From assembly GCA_002633005.1 (NCBI GenBank), contig NMRA01000244.1, positions 457,978 through 500,050 of the forward strand: a stretch of DNA of 42,073 nucleotides, read 5' to 3'. Position numbers and translations under genes: made by a program. This document shows positions 22,232 to 33,844 of the stretch, one piece after another. The notes under the pieces were generated by a model that worked only from the letters and a program-made list of their open reading frames with translations, was not told the origin of the DNA and searched no databases. The DNA is from Phoronis australis (taxonomy: Eukaryota > Phoronida > Phoronidae). Within the stretch, counting starts at the first letter, position 1. Each line of letters begins with the position of its first letter.

Positions 22232-22320
22232 TGATCACAGGCGGATCCAGGATTTTGAGTTAGGGGGGCCCAGGGCAGACAGTCGCACCCCCGAGCTTCC
22301 AAATGGAATCCGCCACTGCT
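22232..22320. mobile_element. Short repeat with CAG(T)GGCGGAT inverted ends
   Basis: The left end reads CAGGCGGATCCAGGATTTTG, then AGTTAGGGGGGCCC; the right end reverse-complemented reads AGCAGTGGCGGATTCC. Length is about 90 bp. It is the same family as 24634-24775. Non-coding; this G-run-bearing short inverted-repeat type is common in invertebrate genomes. Confidence 0.6.
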
Positions 22321-23280
22321 TACGTAAATTTTATGAGACTGGACCAATTAATGGGCTTTTTTGCACACAAGCCAGAGTCAGAGAAATGAGTTGTTGTGTC
22401 ACGTGACCATCACGAGGAGGTGCTTATAAAGTTAGGTAGCCTCGCATAGCAAGGCGTCAGTGAGTGTTTGAAACGTAGAATTATCACGAAGGAAAATGCC
22501 AGCGCCAAGACAAGACGACATTTAGAACTGGCTCGGAGAGAAGCACGCGATGAAATCTCTGTACCCGGCTAAGATATGTGTTGAAATTTCAAAGTAGCTC
22601 AGTAACTTTTTAAAAGTTTTCTAAGCTGCACTACATCCGGAAACCAGCGGGACGGCTGACAAGCGTTCTCTCAAGCAATGGCATTTCTAAAAATAACTCA
22701 CGGTCTTAGTTTAATGTCTGAGTATCACCTACAATCCTTTGTGAATTCTACGGATAACGAAGGGCGATATTTTAACGCCCAAAATCGTCTCCCGAGTTCA
22801 AAATAACGCCACTGTCAGAACTCAGTGAATAAGTGTGTCACTCCAGTAACCTTCAGGGTTTATGCCGGGGTTATTTACTCGAGTATAATGCCCGTGCTGA
22901 AGCTTATTAGGATTATAAACCGGACGATCGCCGCACAAATGAAGAAGTTCATGATAAATCAACGTCTATTCGTTAGACATCACAATTAGGATTGTTTCTT
23001 GTTTTTCTTCTATTAACTGTACGGTCGAAGCACACATAACTAGTAGAATTAAAAACATACAGTTAGTACTATATACTTGCGGTTCATGGCAATAGGGCCG
23101 TCCCGGATTACACAGCGACACTCAAATCTCGCTGTATTTACCCACAATGCCGTAAACATTTGTCAGGCACATTTGCTGCCTCATTTTCGAGCCACAGGAA
23201 TTTCACGTGTTATTTGTTGTTGTGTTATTCTTAACAAGTTTTTCTTGGTTGCAGTTCTCTATTCGTTCTTCCTATGCTAA
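22321..23280. other. Non-coding stretch
   Basis: No exon, RNA gene or repeat was recognised with confidence. Confidence 0.4.
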
Positions 23281-23291
23281 CGAAGTATTAA

Positions 23292-23440
23292 GCGTTGTGT
23301 TGTGGGCTGCAACACCCGCGTGAAAAAGTTTTATAAACTGGACAGATACCCGTGGATGCGTGTTATAAAATTTTTTGCCTTCCCGACATTAATGAAAGGC
23401 ACGGAAATGTGCCTGATTTCAAAAACTACATCACATACTT
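23292..23440 (+). pseudogene. Possible THAP-like zinc-finger fragment
   Basis: The plus-strand frame reads RCVVGCNTRVKKFYKLDRYP and then FFAFPTLMKG. This has the CxxxC start and downstream F-x-F-P element reminiscent of a THAP domain. No initiator Met, clear splice acceptor or C2CH remainder was identified. It may be a fragment of a THAP-bearing transposase, or chance. Confidence 0.25.
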
Positions 23441-23469
23441 TCTTATTTCCATAATAACGGCGAATAAAA

Positions 23470-23860
23470 GTTATGGAATCGTCATGAAAAAATGCATGGA
23501 AAGCTATCCCTCTACATTGTAAAGAATCGTTATCAGAAAAATACATGCAAGGTTGCTTACATTTAATTCAACCGACATCACAACAGTCGCGTTTCATATT
23601 ACACTCTTTCCAAGAATCGTCATGAAAAATGCTTGAAAACTGCCTCGGAGATGTTGTTATCAATGCAGGGTAAAGAATCCATATCAGATAAATACATATG
23701 TACACAGACGTTCTTTAGTACCACACAAGGTTGACTGCATTCAATTCAACTGACATTACGATAGTCGTGTTTCAGTTTGCGTTCTTTCCAAGAATCTTCA
23801 TGAAAAAATGCTTGAAATGCTATTCCCAGAAATTGTTGTTCACAATTCAAGGTAAAGAAT
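23470..23860. repeat. Three-unit degenerate tandem repeat
   Basis: Units begin at about 23476, 23614 and 23792 with GAATCGTCATGAAAAA or a close variant. Each continues with a GCTT/GCAT-GAAA segment, GTAAAGAATCnnTATCAG, and a CAAGGTTG...CATT.AATTCAAC block. Spacings are about 138 and 178 bp, the longer one because of extra sequence around 23690-23710. No coding potential is evident. Confidence 0.65.
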
Positions 23861-23949
23861 TGTTGTCAGTTCTCTGTGTTTTTGCTTCATTGACACCGTT
23901 ATCCTCAGAAATCTCAGGCAATATTTCCAATTTCTATTTATTATTATAA

Positions 23950-24633
23950 CTGAGACCATGGATGAGTTATTCCAAAACACAAACTATTTCACTGTCCAGC
24001 AGCTTCTATAATTTTAAAATACCACAAAAATGAGATTTCATGTTAAAATTTGAAACTAATTTTGAGCGAAAACTGATGTGCCCGACTTTTAAATTATTTA
24101 TCAGAGTAGGAATTGTTTAAACTACAACGCAAAGTATGATCCAAATCCGTGACATAGGGTGTATCGCCCATAGCTTTTTGTCTGGTCTGCAGTGCACTGC
24201 ACTCTTAAGGTAGGAAACTGGTTGGTTTTCTCATCGGAATGTGAGAATGAATGAGCTGATGAAAAACTTACCTTCATTGCACTGTAGTCATGATATTGAA
24301 AAAAGAATGAAAAGAAAAACAATGAATTGCAGTTTAATGGGTGTACCGTCTACATTTGTTTTTTTTCATCCGTTTTATTCATTAAACGTACTTAGTCGGC
24401 ATGCATCTATTTTCAAATTTTATAAAGAACATGTCACGGTTTACTCCGTGGATGGGCGGACACAGATTATCGCTGACTGGTGTTAGCCTAACATTCGGTG
24501 CGACGATAGACTGAAGACTGGCTCGAGTTAATCACTTTATTAATTTTGGCAGCACGTACTCAAGTCTACTCAAACAAAACGTACTACGTAATGTCTGCTC
24601 TATGCTCCAGCTAGTGCTGCAAAACCTTGACCA
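23950..24633. other. Non-coding stretch
   Basis: Short unrelated frames only; no feature is supported. Confidence 0.4.
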
Positions 24634-24775
24634 GGGTCGAATCCAGGATTTTGAGTTGGGGGGCGGGGCAGAGTATTCAGCCCGTCAGACACGTACATCC
24701 GGAATTACCAAATTTAATCTGAGAGAATTTTAGGGGGGCATGGCCTCCTTGCCCCCCTCTAAGTCCGCCACTGGA
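24634..24775. mobile_element. Second short repeat of the CAGTGGCGGA family
   Basis: The left end GTCGAATCCAGGATTTTGAG is followed by a run of G; the right end reverse-complemented reads CCAGTGGCGGACTTAGAGGG. It shares CCAGGATTTTGAGTT with 22232-22320. Roughly 140 bp, non-coding, presumably a MITE. Confidence 0.6.
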
Positions 24776-27700
24776 TCAGTAAGTACGTCAGTGGACGTCA
24801 CGGCTTGTTCCTTCATGCTACCAAACAGATAGGAGAATAAATCAGGTTGATCAACTGACACACGAGGCAGCGTAACCAGTGACCTCTAGAGGACGAAGAG
24901 GCAATACATTTTTTGTTTAGTAAAACCAGACGCTTTCAGTTGGTAAAACACACCATGTCTAATCACAGAGATGTAGGCAGTAAAATGGTCTTTTCCCGAA
25001 GTCAGTGATCCCCTGTGTCACCCGCTGCGAAGACCGAGTACCTCCTGGTACATCCTGGCGTGGATAAAAGTCGCCCGTCACAAGTGAGCAGCCTAGTTCT
25101 GAAAGTCTCTCATTAGTCGAAATTGAAGACAGCAATGTACGTATCACCTGCCGTTTCCATTCCAGAGTTTTCAATTTCCAAGTGATATAATCGCAGACGA
25201 CGAAGCATGAACAAAATTTCCAAAATTGAAAAGAAATATACAAGCACGAAAGTTCTAAAATAAAAGTGACAATCACTTGTGCAAGGTCCCTCGTGTCTCA
25301 ACTTCCCGTGGTCTCCAGAAGGGCGATAACAGTAGTAATAAATCAGGATAGTAACGAAATCAAGACTGTTATTGTACTAATTTAAAGACTTGCGTTTTTC
25401 TTTGCTAGCTATCAGCATGAGTGCCGACTGAAAGCGAAACAGGAGATAACCTTAATTGTGACCAACCTGCGTTGCAGGGGGTCGACCGATCAAAATAAGA
25501 TAATTACTAAATCATTTACAGGTAAGAATTACGAAAATTGCTCAAACAATATCGGGAACTAAAAATTTCCACGAGGTCTTCAGGCTTTCTCGAAGTCAAA
25601 AGGACTCTGGAAAAAAAGATAGTTGCAAGCCGCCATTTTTTCTCCGAAATGCCTCAAAATACGCATAAATAAAAGGTTGAATAAACTTGGTAAGATTTCC
25701 ATGTTTTAGCTGTAATTAATTCTTTCGAAATAGAATCTGACACGTTTCTAAATAAGCTGAGATCGCCGTTTTACGTACTGCGATCAGTAGTGGACGTTTG
25801 TTTTGGGCAGGAAACTTTTGTGAAATATGTTTTTGCGTTGCTTAGTAACCTAGTTCATGATTTTGGAAATTTATCAGTGAATCAGAAGGAAATGTCCCTT
25901 TATGAAGCCATTCAATCAACTGAATGCGCGTAATTTCAGTTTGGTACGCAAACACAGATGCACGAAGAAAGAGCGAAATGAATGAGGCAGGCACTTGCGT
26001 TATGAATCATCAATTGCGAGGTTGAATCAAGATCTCACGAATCAATTTTTCTCATGAAACCAGTGGCTAGGTAAGCGTCATGCTATTAAACGCGTATTCA
26101 CAAGAAATGCTTCAACAGCGTAAAGTTTTCCTCATTTCAACGTCAATAAAGTGAACTTCGTTTGTAAACTACACATAAACACGAAATATGTTAAACGCAA
26201 GCCGCGACAGATTTCAGGTGGGCTACGAGAGTTCTGTATACGTTGTATCGGTTACAAACAGGAGAGTCTCACTCGCACATACCGGCCAACAAAATATTAG
26301 AGGCAGGCGAGTGAAAAACTCAATATATATCGGACAGAGAAGTTCAATATTCCCCTCCACATATCTGCTTTACTATGATCAGGTCACGGTGACCTCGGAA
26401 GGTACGGTGTTATAACGCTGTGTCATAGACGTTTCGAGGTCCCGATTCGTCAATCTGTGTACAAACCTAAAGATGTACACGCATCAAATCATTGAAGTAA
26501 TTCACAACTACTGACCGGGTAACCTGAAATACAATGCGTCTGTCTCCTGTAGCCCCTAATGCCTGGTTATACAATTCTCTTCAATTCAGACTGAACAATA
26601 AGCACTAGTCTGGAGTTTAAGGTCATCGCCGTCATAACATCGTTGATCTTATCAACTCATCTCAGCAGCAGCATGGAGATCTAACTTTTGAGTTAAAATC
26701 ACTCAAGAGTCAAAAATGATGATTTTTGAAAGAGAGAGAAACCGGGAGACGTTTACCAACACTTAGTCGACATTAGCCAGCACAAATGAACAAGCCAAAT
26801 CAACAAAACATTTGCTTGAAACTGTTCTGAAGTAAGTGAAATTCGAATGCATGGCATGGTCGCGATCAAAGATTCTTTCGTGTGCTTGTAATGAGGTTCT
26901 ATGTTAACGCAATGTTGGTGCCTTGTTCCAATGCACGATGCAACCGCACAGCATCTAGTGAACGTGGTCACCAACCGTGTGCCACAATCCATCTTATCCA
27001 GTATTTATTAAGCTTCCTCTTACCTGTAACAGTCTAACAGTGTGAACTTTCAAAATGCGGTGATTTGTCTGCCGCGCCTCCAGTGTATTGTGTGAGTGTT
27101 TAAATACTTCTCACTAGACAGCAGTTAAATGAGCGGAGTAGTTAAAAAAACAAGGCCCGGAGTACAAACGTAAGCAGTAATACCTATGCATGACCTACAT
27201 AATCGTCTGACCCCGACTGCTTCTAAGCTACAGTCATTCATGACTGAATATTTATGAATACAATTGTTAGGCTTTCAGTTGATAAATTCTTTCTCACGGC
27301 ATACACAAAGTAGGACGACTCCAGTAATCATCAGCTTAAAAAGTCTTCCGTTTATTTTCAATTGCAGACGACACTAGAGCGGTTTCTAAATCAAGACTAA
27401 ATTCAGATATCGATCTAGTTCACCATTTGACACATACAAGTGTTCCAGCGCTCTGCTGTCCGGCAACACGACTCGCAGGCCGATGATATCTTCCACGGCT
27501 CAAGCAGTCACCAAAACCACCCATCAACGGGTACCAGAGAATGAAATCCTAACAGATCTCATTTTGCCGGCTATTTTTATCATATTTGTTTAAGTAAAAA
27601 TGACCCTTTTAAGTTAGAACGAATTTAGGATTTCACTTTCAGAAGCTGCTGTCATCATGGATTTTAGTCCACAATATCAGTCAATATATTAGCATGATTG

Positions 27701-27796
27701 CCGTCGAGCTGTCTTTAAAATCGGTAATTGCTCTTCTCCGCACACCAGGACCTTTAAACGAGATTTTCTGACAAAGAGGGTCAGCTAGTTCAGTAA
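24776..27796. other. About 3 kb without a supported gene
   Basis: Open frames such as 24959-25276 (minus) and 26188-26415 (plus) have no domain that I recognise. No RNA gene or repeat stands out. Confidence 0.4.
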
Positions 27797-28403
27797 TAGG
27801 ACCTCGTTAAATAGCCAGACTTCGCGAGATTACATGAGATATTGCCCATTACGGCGTTTTCCAGTTGCTCCCAACTTGTTCGATTTTGTAGCACAAGAAC
27901 ACCCCTGTAGCCAATACCTTACACGACTGATTAACTCCATTTTTGCATTTATGGTTGGAGGACCAGTTCTCTTCTGTTCGATCTGATCTCGGCCTGATTG
28001 GGCTGTGTTGCTAAGAATAAAAGTTAAGCTATAACATATTTGAACATAAACCAATAGCCTTTCTGAAATCCCCGTCAAATGGTGATCATGTTTAGTTTTT
28101 GAATTGCCAAAATCGCCCAACTACAACCGAAGTTACGACCGACAATCTATTCTTTCCGAATGTACGAATTTGCTCTGGGTTTGACTGTGTTCACATGTAG
28201 TCTGTAATAATCCTGGTAAATAATTGGCCGGCCTGTTGTCATACCAGACAAAAGACTATGCTTGGAAGTTAACAAAGAAGCTAGATGCTAGCACACGCTC
28301 ACAACCCTTTACGTCTAATAAAGTCACTGAACGGAAAAACGTCGTCATGGTGTATTTTAAACCGCGAGAACACGTGATTTTGGCTAGATCTTAGCGAGGT
28401 CTT
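27797..28403. mobile_element. About 600-bp element with GGACCTCG inverted ends
   Basis: The left end reads AGGACCTCGTTAAATAGCCA; the right end reverse-complemented reads AGACCTCGCTAAGATCTAGC. Both ends resemble the 100-bp element at 7020-7120, including CGAGATnnnnTGAGATATT just inside the left end and GAGAACACnTnATTTTGGC just inside the right. The interior has a 96-codon minus-strand frame (27830-28120) without recognisable similarity. Probably a non-autonomous DNA transposon. Confidence 0.55.
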
Positions 28404-28862
28404 AGCGCAGGTCTTAATGTTACTTGATGAAGGCGGGACATGTGCAAGTTTATGGCGAAGCACAGTGTCCTAAAACGGCCGATAATGCTATAGTCTTTTT
28501 AATTAGCGCTTGAGAATTGAGATAAACAATAGTTTGAGGGTAATGGCGGATGGTAGTGATTTTGTTAGACAGTGTCAACGCCTCTGCTAAGTAGAGGGGG
28601 TGGCACTGATATTGTAAGTCACGAAGACTTGGAGAGCTGTGAGCTTGACAACAGATAATAAGTTAAACCTCGCCATGTGGACACACTACGTGTTTGAAGC
28701 GGCACGAACTCAACTCTCACGCATCAGCGTCTTCTGTGAATCAAGCCTACTCAGTCTGCGGACAGTGCTGATTTCAGAAGTGATAGTTCTGAGTGGAAAT
28801 ACCAGCATTTTATTGAGTCACCATTTAATCTTGTAACCCTTTTAGTGCTTGAGACCAGCGCT

Positions 28863-29270
28863 CGGTTGCATGAAACAGTCCCAGCTAAATTCCCTAAATC
28901 TACTGCGTATTGGGTGTGAAAACACTGATTGTCCTGTCTTGTGCTGTTTGAGAGTCATCACTATGCCAATTCTTGGATTTAATACAAATCGAGAGTGAGA
29001 TATACAAAAGTCATTTAATTGAAACTGTGTAGGGATCTTTTCATGCAAAGCCCCCAATTTAAGGACTAAGTCCCTAATTATTTTGATTGAATTAAGGGCT
29101 CAGTTTTTAGTTAATCTATTAGAAAACTGTATTAGTCAAAGAAGAACTCATATAAAATAAAGATGAAATTGTAGAAAAATATTACATCTGCGCCAAAAGA
29201 ACGAAAAAAATAGGAAAAGGTTTAGGGAACTTAGCAGAGTCTCTATTTGGGACTGTTTCATGCAACCGGC
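28863..29270. mobile_element. About 400-bp MITE with GGTTGCATGAAACAGTCCC ends
   Basis: The left end CGGTTGCATGAAACAGTCCC (about 28863-28882) is repeated perfectly inverted at about 29249-29268, and TTCCCTAAA follows at both ends. The interior holds smaller palindromes around AAGGACTAAGTCCCTAATT (about 29060-29080). No coding sequence; classic hairpin-type MITE organisation. Confidence 0.8.
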
Positions 29271-30737
29271 CAGTGGCATTACAAATTGGCTTATCGCGAC
29301 ATGCTATTTTATGCAAGGAGCAAGGTCTCAAGAAATAACGAAATGACAGTTCTTTGCAAGCCACGAAATTGCCTCTCATCTGAGTATGGAACAAGTTAAG
29401 GCCAATTTGTCTAAAACCAACGTTCGCTTCCTTCACGGAACTCAGGTGTAAAACCGCTTTAAGGTTGTCAAGTTCAAGGACTGTGAAATTGATGCTTTAG
29501 GTTCCGTGGAGACCCTGAAACCCAAGTGTGTTTACATTCTCAAAAAACGTTCAAGTTTATTTTACAACGCCAATAATGATGATGACCAGGCCCCGGGTTT
29601 TATTTTTGTACACGAAATCAAAATCAAAATTATTTTGGATATTTTAGGTTCTATTTTTTGTGCGAACTCAAGATAATTGTATATTATTCAGGGCTAGAGT
29701 AGACTTATTTGGAAGCTGAAGAGGGTAGTGTCTAGAATGTTGAATGTTGTGTCTACAGCACAGCTTTTTGAATCTTTCTGCGCGCTTTATACGATGTAAT
29801 ACATTTCGTCATGTTGCTTTGTGAAAAAATCATGCAAACAATATCATTAATGTTTGTAATTGGCAAAAAATACAGTCCAAACTCTCTGCATCATCTGCTT
29901 CAATTCCAGTTAATTTATCGGAAAGTATATTATTGAATTCTATACTGATTTAGATAATCACGTCATTAAGCACGCAGCTCACCTGCTATCGTATTTTGTT
30001 TTATGCTTGCATGGCATTCATTAAAATGGTATAATCGGCTTCTCGCAAAATCCCTGCGAACTCACAAGTGAACTCTGTTATTGTACTACACTCCGTTATC
30101 AAAAGTTAGTTCCCCATGGTGGTTTAGCTGACTCTGACTTACCTACCCTGGTGGTACGAGGGCAAAACGCGTCAACAAGGCAGTTTTCCATGAATATGTT
30201 CAACAGGGCATTTCATTTTAGTTAGATAATAAATCTCAGTGGTAATTTTCAGTGAGAGCGGCAGTAATTTCACATACCCAGAGAAATCATTTGCATCTGG
30301 AGCATGACCAGTGAGCTAGGTTAAGTAGAACTACTGCGAACATCTTTGTCATTCTTGAATTACGTTCTGGCAACACACTCGGTCGATCCCGTCCCGTTCT
30401 CTTACGCAGTTCTCCTACATTTTACCCTCAATTTCATTGTTTGTCGCAAAATTACGATGGCATAGCGACACGATGTGGCGTTTTTGATAAACACTGTCTT
30501 AAAATTAACCCCTTTCCTAACTAAAATAGGGAACTTATACCCAGCAGGTTTATAATTCCCCAAAAACCTCCATTTTCTCTTTCCAAAGAAATCAAACACA
30601 ACTGATCAAACTAAACAGCAACTAACAAGGCAACACAGCTAAGAAAAAAGCCCACATTGCGCATGTGAACTGGTGGTGCAACGTGGTCTATGGCATCTTT
30701 TTCCCAGTTAACCTCGCTGCGGTGACGATATATATCA
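29271..30737. other. Non-coding stretch
   Basis: AT-rich, with no convincing gene. TGTGCGAACTCAAGATAATT near 29660 resembles the interior of the transposon at 7808-8211, suggesting a decayed relative. Confidence 0.4.
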
Positions 30738-30945
30738 GGTGTCCTCCAAAAAGTGAGCCACTTTTTGACAAGTAAATTCTTAGCAACAGATAAATTTCTT
30801 ACAGATGAACGTTAGGCTATCATCATCAAACGTACAAAATATCAACGAGATCTGTGTCCAATGGTGTGACAACTGTCAGAGTTAAAAGCATAAGGTCAAA
30901 AAACAAAATATCAAAGTGAATGCACGAAGACAGCTGAATTTTCCT
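30738..30945. mobile_element. Left end (long inverted repeat) of a Tc1/mariner-like element
   Basis: It begins TATAT then CAGGTGTCCTCCAAAAAGTG, AGCCACTTTTTGACAAGT. The reverse complement of 38738-38777 reads CAGTTGTCCCAAACAGTGAG, CCACACTTTGACAAGT. Similarity continues more weakly for about 150-200 bp inward (for example ATCATCATCAAACGTACAAA versus TCATCAACAAATCTACAAAG). These are the ends of one mariner-type family; whether they belong to one insertion interrupted by the LINE or to two copies is open. Confidence 0.6.
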
Positions 30946-31763
30946 TTTTTCCATTAAGTTGAGTGTGTTTCACGATGACACCAATATTTCACATTATCCA
31001 GTTAGCTTTTAACTGCTTGTGTACTCCATGTGCAATTGCCAAACAACAGGGGGAGCGCACCATAATTGTCAGGTACTTGGGACCCTGTTGAGAGACCTCG
31101 GAAACAAACGTATTTACGGTAGCCATTACTGTGTATATGATTAGCTTATTTTCCTTCAAGTTATGACATAGTTTCAGCCGTTGTGCCCAACATATCGTCT
31201 TTACAGCTAACATGTACCTGCTGCTCATTCGTGACAACCGTGTCGCGTAATTTTATTTTTGTAGCTGTGTTCTGTTTTTGGTCTAAGCGTCATGGCTTCA
31301 TGCAGGGCAATCTATCGGAGGATGGGGCTATTTGTGAGAGTGCTTTCTATAACGTGTAGGCACGGAGTGCAGGCAACCTTATTATTTATGTGTGTGAACT
31401 GTTTGCCCAGTGCGGGTCTCCTGACAAGTCCAATACGCATACTATAGAGCCCAATCTCTTGATAGAAATTAAATTTCGTTCTACTTGAATGGGCAATGTT
31501 TCTAAATGTATTTGTTATAGTCTCATTATCAAAAATACTGGGAGAATAGGCCTTACCACGAGGATCAGTTTTCATTTGTTTTCTATCCTGTGTTAAGAAC
31601 AACATCGATGTTGTAGTCTTTGAAATCCATGATGTGCTTGTGGATGTGCTTGTATTGTTTTTGTTCTGTTTCGTGTGTATGTGATGCGAATGGGTCAGGA
31701 TTGTACCTCTGTGTCTTTCGTCATTTGATTGTCATTTGATATATGTGCATAACCGTTATAATG
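30946..31763. other. Unassigned sequence between mariner end and LINE endonuclease
   Basis: It may be the 5' UTR or a decayed ORF1 region of the LINE, or remnant mariner interior. I recognise no ORF1 domain. The minus-strand frames 30989-31237 and 31312-31605 have no family resemblance. Confidence 0.35.
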
Positions 31764-32520
31764 ATGACACATGAACTTAAAGTAACCTCATTGAATTGCA
31801 GAGGGCTGGGTATCCATGAAAATAGAAAGGATGTTCTCAATTATTTAGGAAAAACAGTACTCCATTTGTTGCCTTCAGGACACACACTTTTCTAAGGAAG
31901 AAGAAAACAATATTAGATCAATGTGGGGATATGGATGTTTTTTCAATTCAAATACCTCAAACTACCGTGGAGTGGCGTTCCTCTTTAAGAACAGTTTGAG
32001 TATTAATTGCATAGCATTAGGCAAGAATACGATGGTAATAAATTAATTTTAGATATTACTATTAATGGGACAAGAATAACATTAAATAATACGTATTGTC
32101 CAAATAGGGAGTCGTCGTCTTTTTTTGAAAGAATAAAACAAGATATTTAAGTTATAGAAAATTACTCTGTTATTTGGGCAGGCGATTTTAATCTTGCTCT
32201 CGATCAGTCTAAGGACACGCTTAATTATCGACAGATTAATAACCCGAAGTCACGGATTGAGTTGATGGAGATTTGTACAGAATTTTCTATCGCTGATGTG
32301 TGGCGGGAACCAAACCCCAATAGTAAAGAATACATTTGGGGAGCTGGAAGTAAACGATCCTCACTTGATTTTTTTCTAATATGTGAAAAAATCTTTTAGC
32401 CGACATTCATGATTCCATAATAGAATTAGGTTGCAGGTCCGATCATTCAATAGTAACGGTTTTAAACGTGGTGGTTCCAGGAGGAGGAAATCATTTTGAA
32501 AGTTTAATAACTCTCTCTTA
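31764..32520 (+). pseudogene. LINE endonuclease domain (L1/Tx1-like), decayed
   Basis: An APE-type endonuclease nicks target DNA to prime reverse transcription. The domain is readable across at least two frames: it starts MTHELKVTSLNCRGLGIHEN, shifts frame near 31850, and continues with CLQDTHFSKEEENNI, YRGVAFLFKNS, YCPNRESSSFF, then after an in-frame stop YSVIWAGDFNLALDQSKDT, VWREPNPNSKEYIWGAGS and CRSDHSIVTV. The motifs N, GDFN and SDH are present, while the usual QET/H catalytic Glu block reads QDTH. Frameshifts and stops show that it is dead. It is followed by linker similarity (AAVKATIKLVKQQYM, then ETLLMEVRGKT) up to the next insertion at 32743. Confidence 0.88.
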
Positions 32521-33454
32521 AAAACTATGAGTATATTGCTGCGGTCAAGGCTACTATTAAATTAGTTAAACAACAGTATATGACTGACGACATTCAGACA
32601 GTTGTACAAGTAATTCAGATTTACAATTGTCTATAAGCGATCATTTTTTTTTCTTGAAACGTTGTTGATGGAGGTTCGAGGCAAAACAATTTTTTTAATG
32701 TTGAAGAAAACTTACTTAATTCTAAGTTTCCCGCCAAATAATGCAATGGGTGGAAGACGGTTGGCCGCTTGACAATCATTTGCTAGGTCGGAACAGTGCA
32801 GGTCAGAAAACAAGGACGATATTGGGCGAGCATTGGTCAATTATTATGCGGACAGAGAGGAAAGAGGATACGGGCATCATATTCAAGTACTTGAAGAATC
32901 AGACAATGAATTCGATTTCCCATTTTAACGAACTTTCGTCGCCTTTGAAGCCGTATGAACTCGACCCACTTGCACGAGAAATGCTGCAGACATATATTAG
33001 CCACAACCAACTCTACCAAATGGTGGTCACTACTCACAAAATAGACACTTAATAATTATTGGCAAAAGCCACAGCCAACCTGGGTTACTCGTATTCACTT
33101 TTGTCATGATGGAATGAGCACAGTCTAAACACAATATGCATAAGCCTACTTGTAGTAGCACTCCATCTGGGTCGGAGTCCAGGGCCTGGCATCACTCGCC
33201 CTAGAATGGAAGCAGTTTGTTCGTTATTTACAAAATTTGCAAATGCACTTACTTGGTGGTCAGTCCTTCATTGTAACGCCGCTTATGTGTGCGATCGAAA
33301 CACGAATCTTTGAAATGTGCCCATCAAAGTGTGGCTTCCGCCGGACTGAATCGCATGTTCCACACTGACACTCCACGCTCTTGCTCGGCGCACAATCATG
33401 GGCGGCGCATCAATGACTAAAGCCACCCCAGCCCCCCTGTGGTGCACCACCTAT

Positions 33455-33512
33455 AGACCAGGGGCGGCTTAGCACTGAAAAAGTGGGGGGCCATTGCCCT
33501 CCCCCAGCCTAT
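33455..33512. repeat. CAGGGGCGG short repeat fragment
   Basis: The sequence CAGGGGCGGCTTAGCACTGA, a G-run, then a C-run (CCCTCCCCCAGCC) resembles the ends of the CAGTGGCGGA repeats at 22.2 and 24.6 kb. It appears to interrupt the THAP-bearing transposon. Confidence 0.4.
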
Positions 33513-33623
33513 GACAAACCGATGCCATTTCTGTGCAACTTTCACGTATTTAGGAAATTTGAACACAGAGACGTTCTCAGTCAAGTTGTTGTTACCAAAG
33601 TTTCCACAAACGCACCTTTTCAT
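33513..33623 (-). pseudogene. THAP-type zinc-finger fragment of a transposase
   Basis: THAP domains are C2CH DNA-binding fingers used by P-type transposases and by host proteins derived from them. The frame starts MKRCVCGNFGNNNLTENVSV and continues FKFPKYVKVAQKWHRFV, giving the Cys pair, the F-x-F-P element and the conserved Trp with correct order and spacing. The later Cys/His of the finger and the rest of the transposase are missing because the frame runs into a repeat at about 33457-33510. It lies just inside the right inverted repeat of the 976-bp element. Confidence 0.6.
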
Positions 33624-33844
33624 GTCTGAAAAAGGCGGCTCTCCGCGGACTTTCTTCACAACTCCTCAGTATCGCACTGTTAAAACAGCAACTGCGGAGC
33701 GGGTCTTCCACCCATTGCGTACAAACCCGATAACAGAATAACATATTTTTAAAATTTTTGGCTTGTTTCGTAGCAACAGGTGTACTAAAGGCTATTAAAT
33801 CTGTTAACATGTAGTAATAAATTTCCTTTTGAGACACAGTGGTG

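Larger units (their letters stand above)
32743..33718 (-). mobile_element. About 976-bp DNA transposon with perfect 16-bp inverted repeats, inside the LINE
   Basis: GCAATGGGTGGAAGAC at 32743-32758 recurs perfectly inverted at 33703-33718. The LINE linker sequence stops at the left end and resumes to the right, near 33845. On the minus strand, close to the right end, is a THAP-type zinc finger, which is where a transposase N-terminus would lie. The interior also contains a G-run repeat. P-element-like or Kolobok-like superfamilies carry THAP domains; I cannot say which this is. Confidence 0.65.

Noticed and set aside
32741-33052. 103-codon plus-strand frame starting within the inverted repeat
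   Set aside because: Opposite strand to the THAP finger of the same element and not similar to LINE linker proteins; probably a chance frame.
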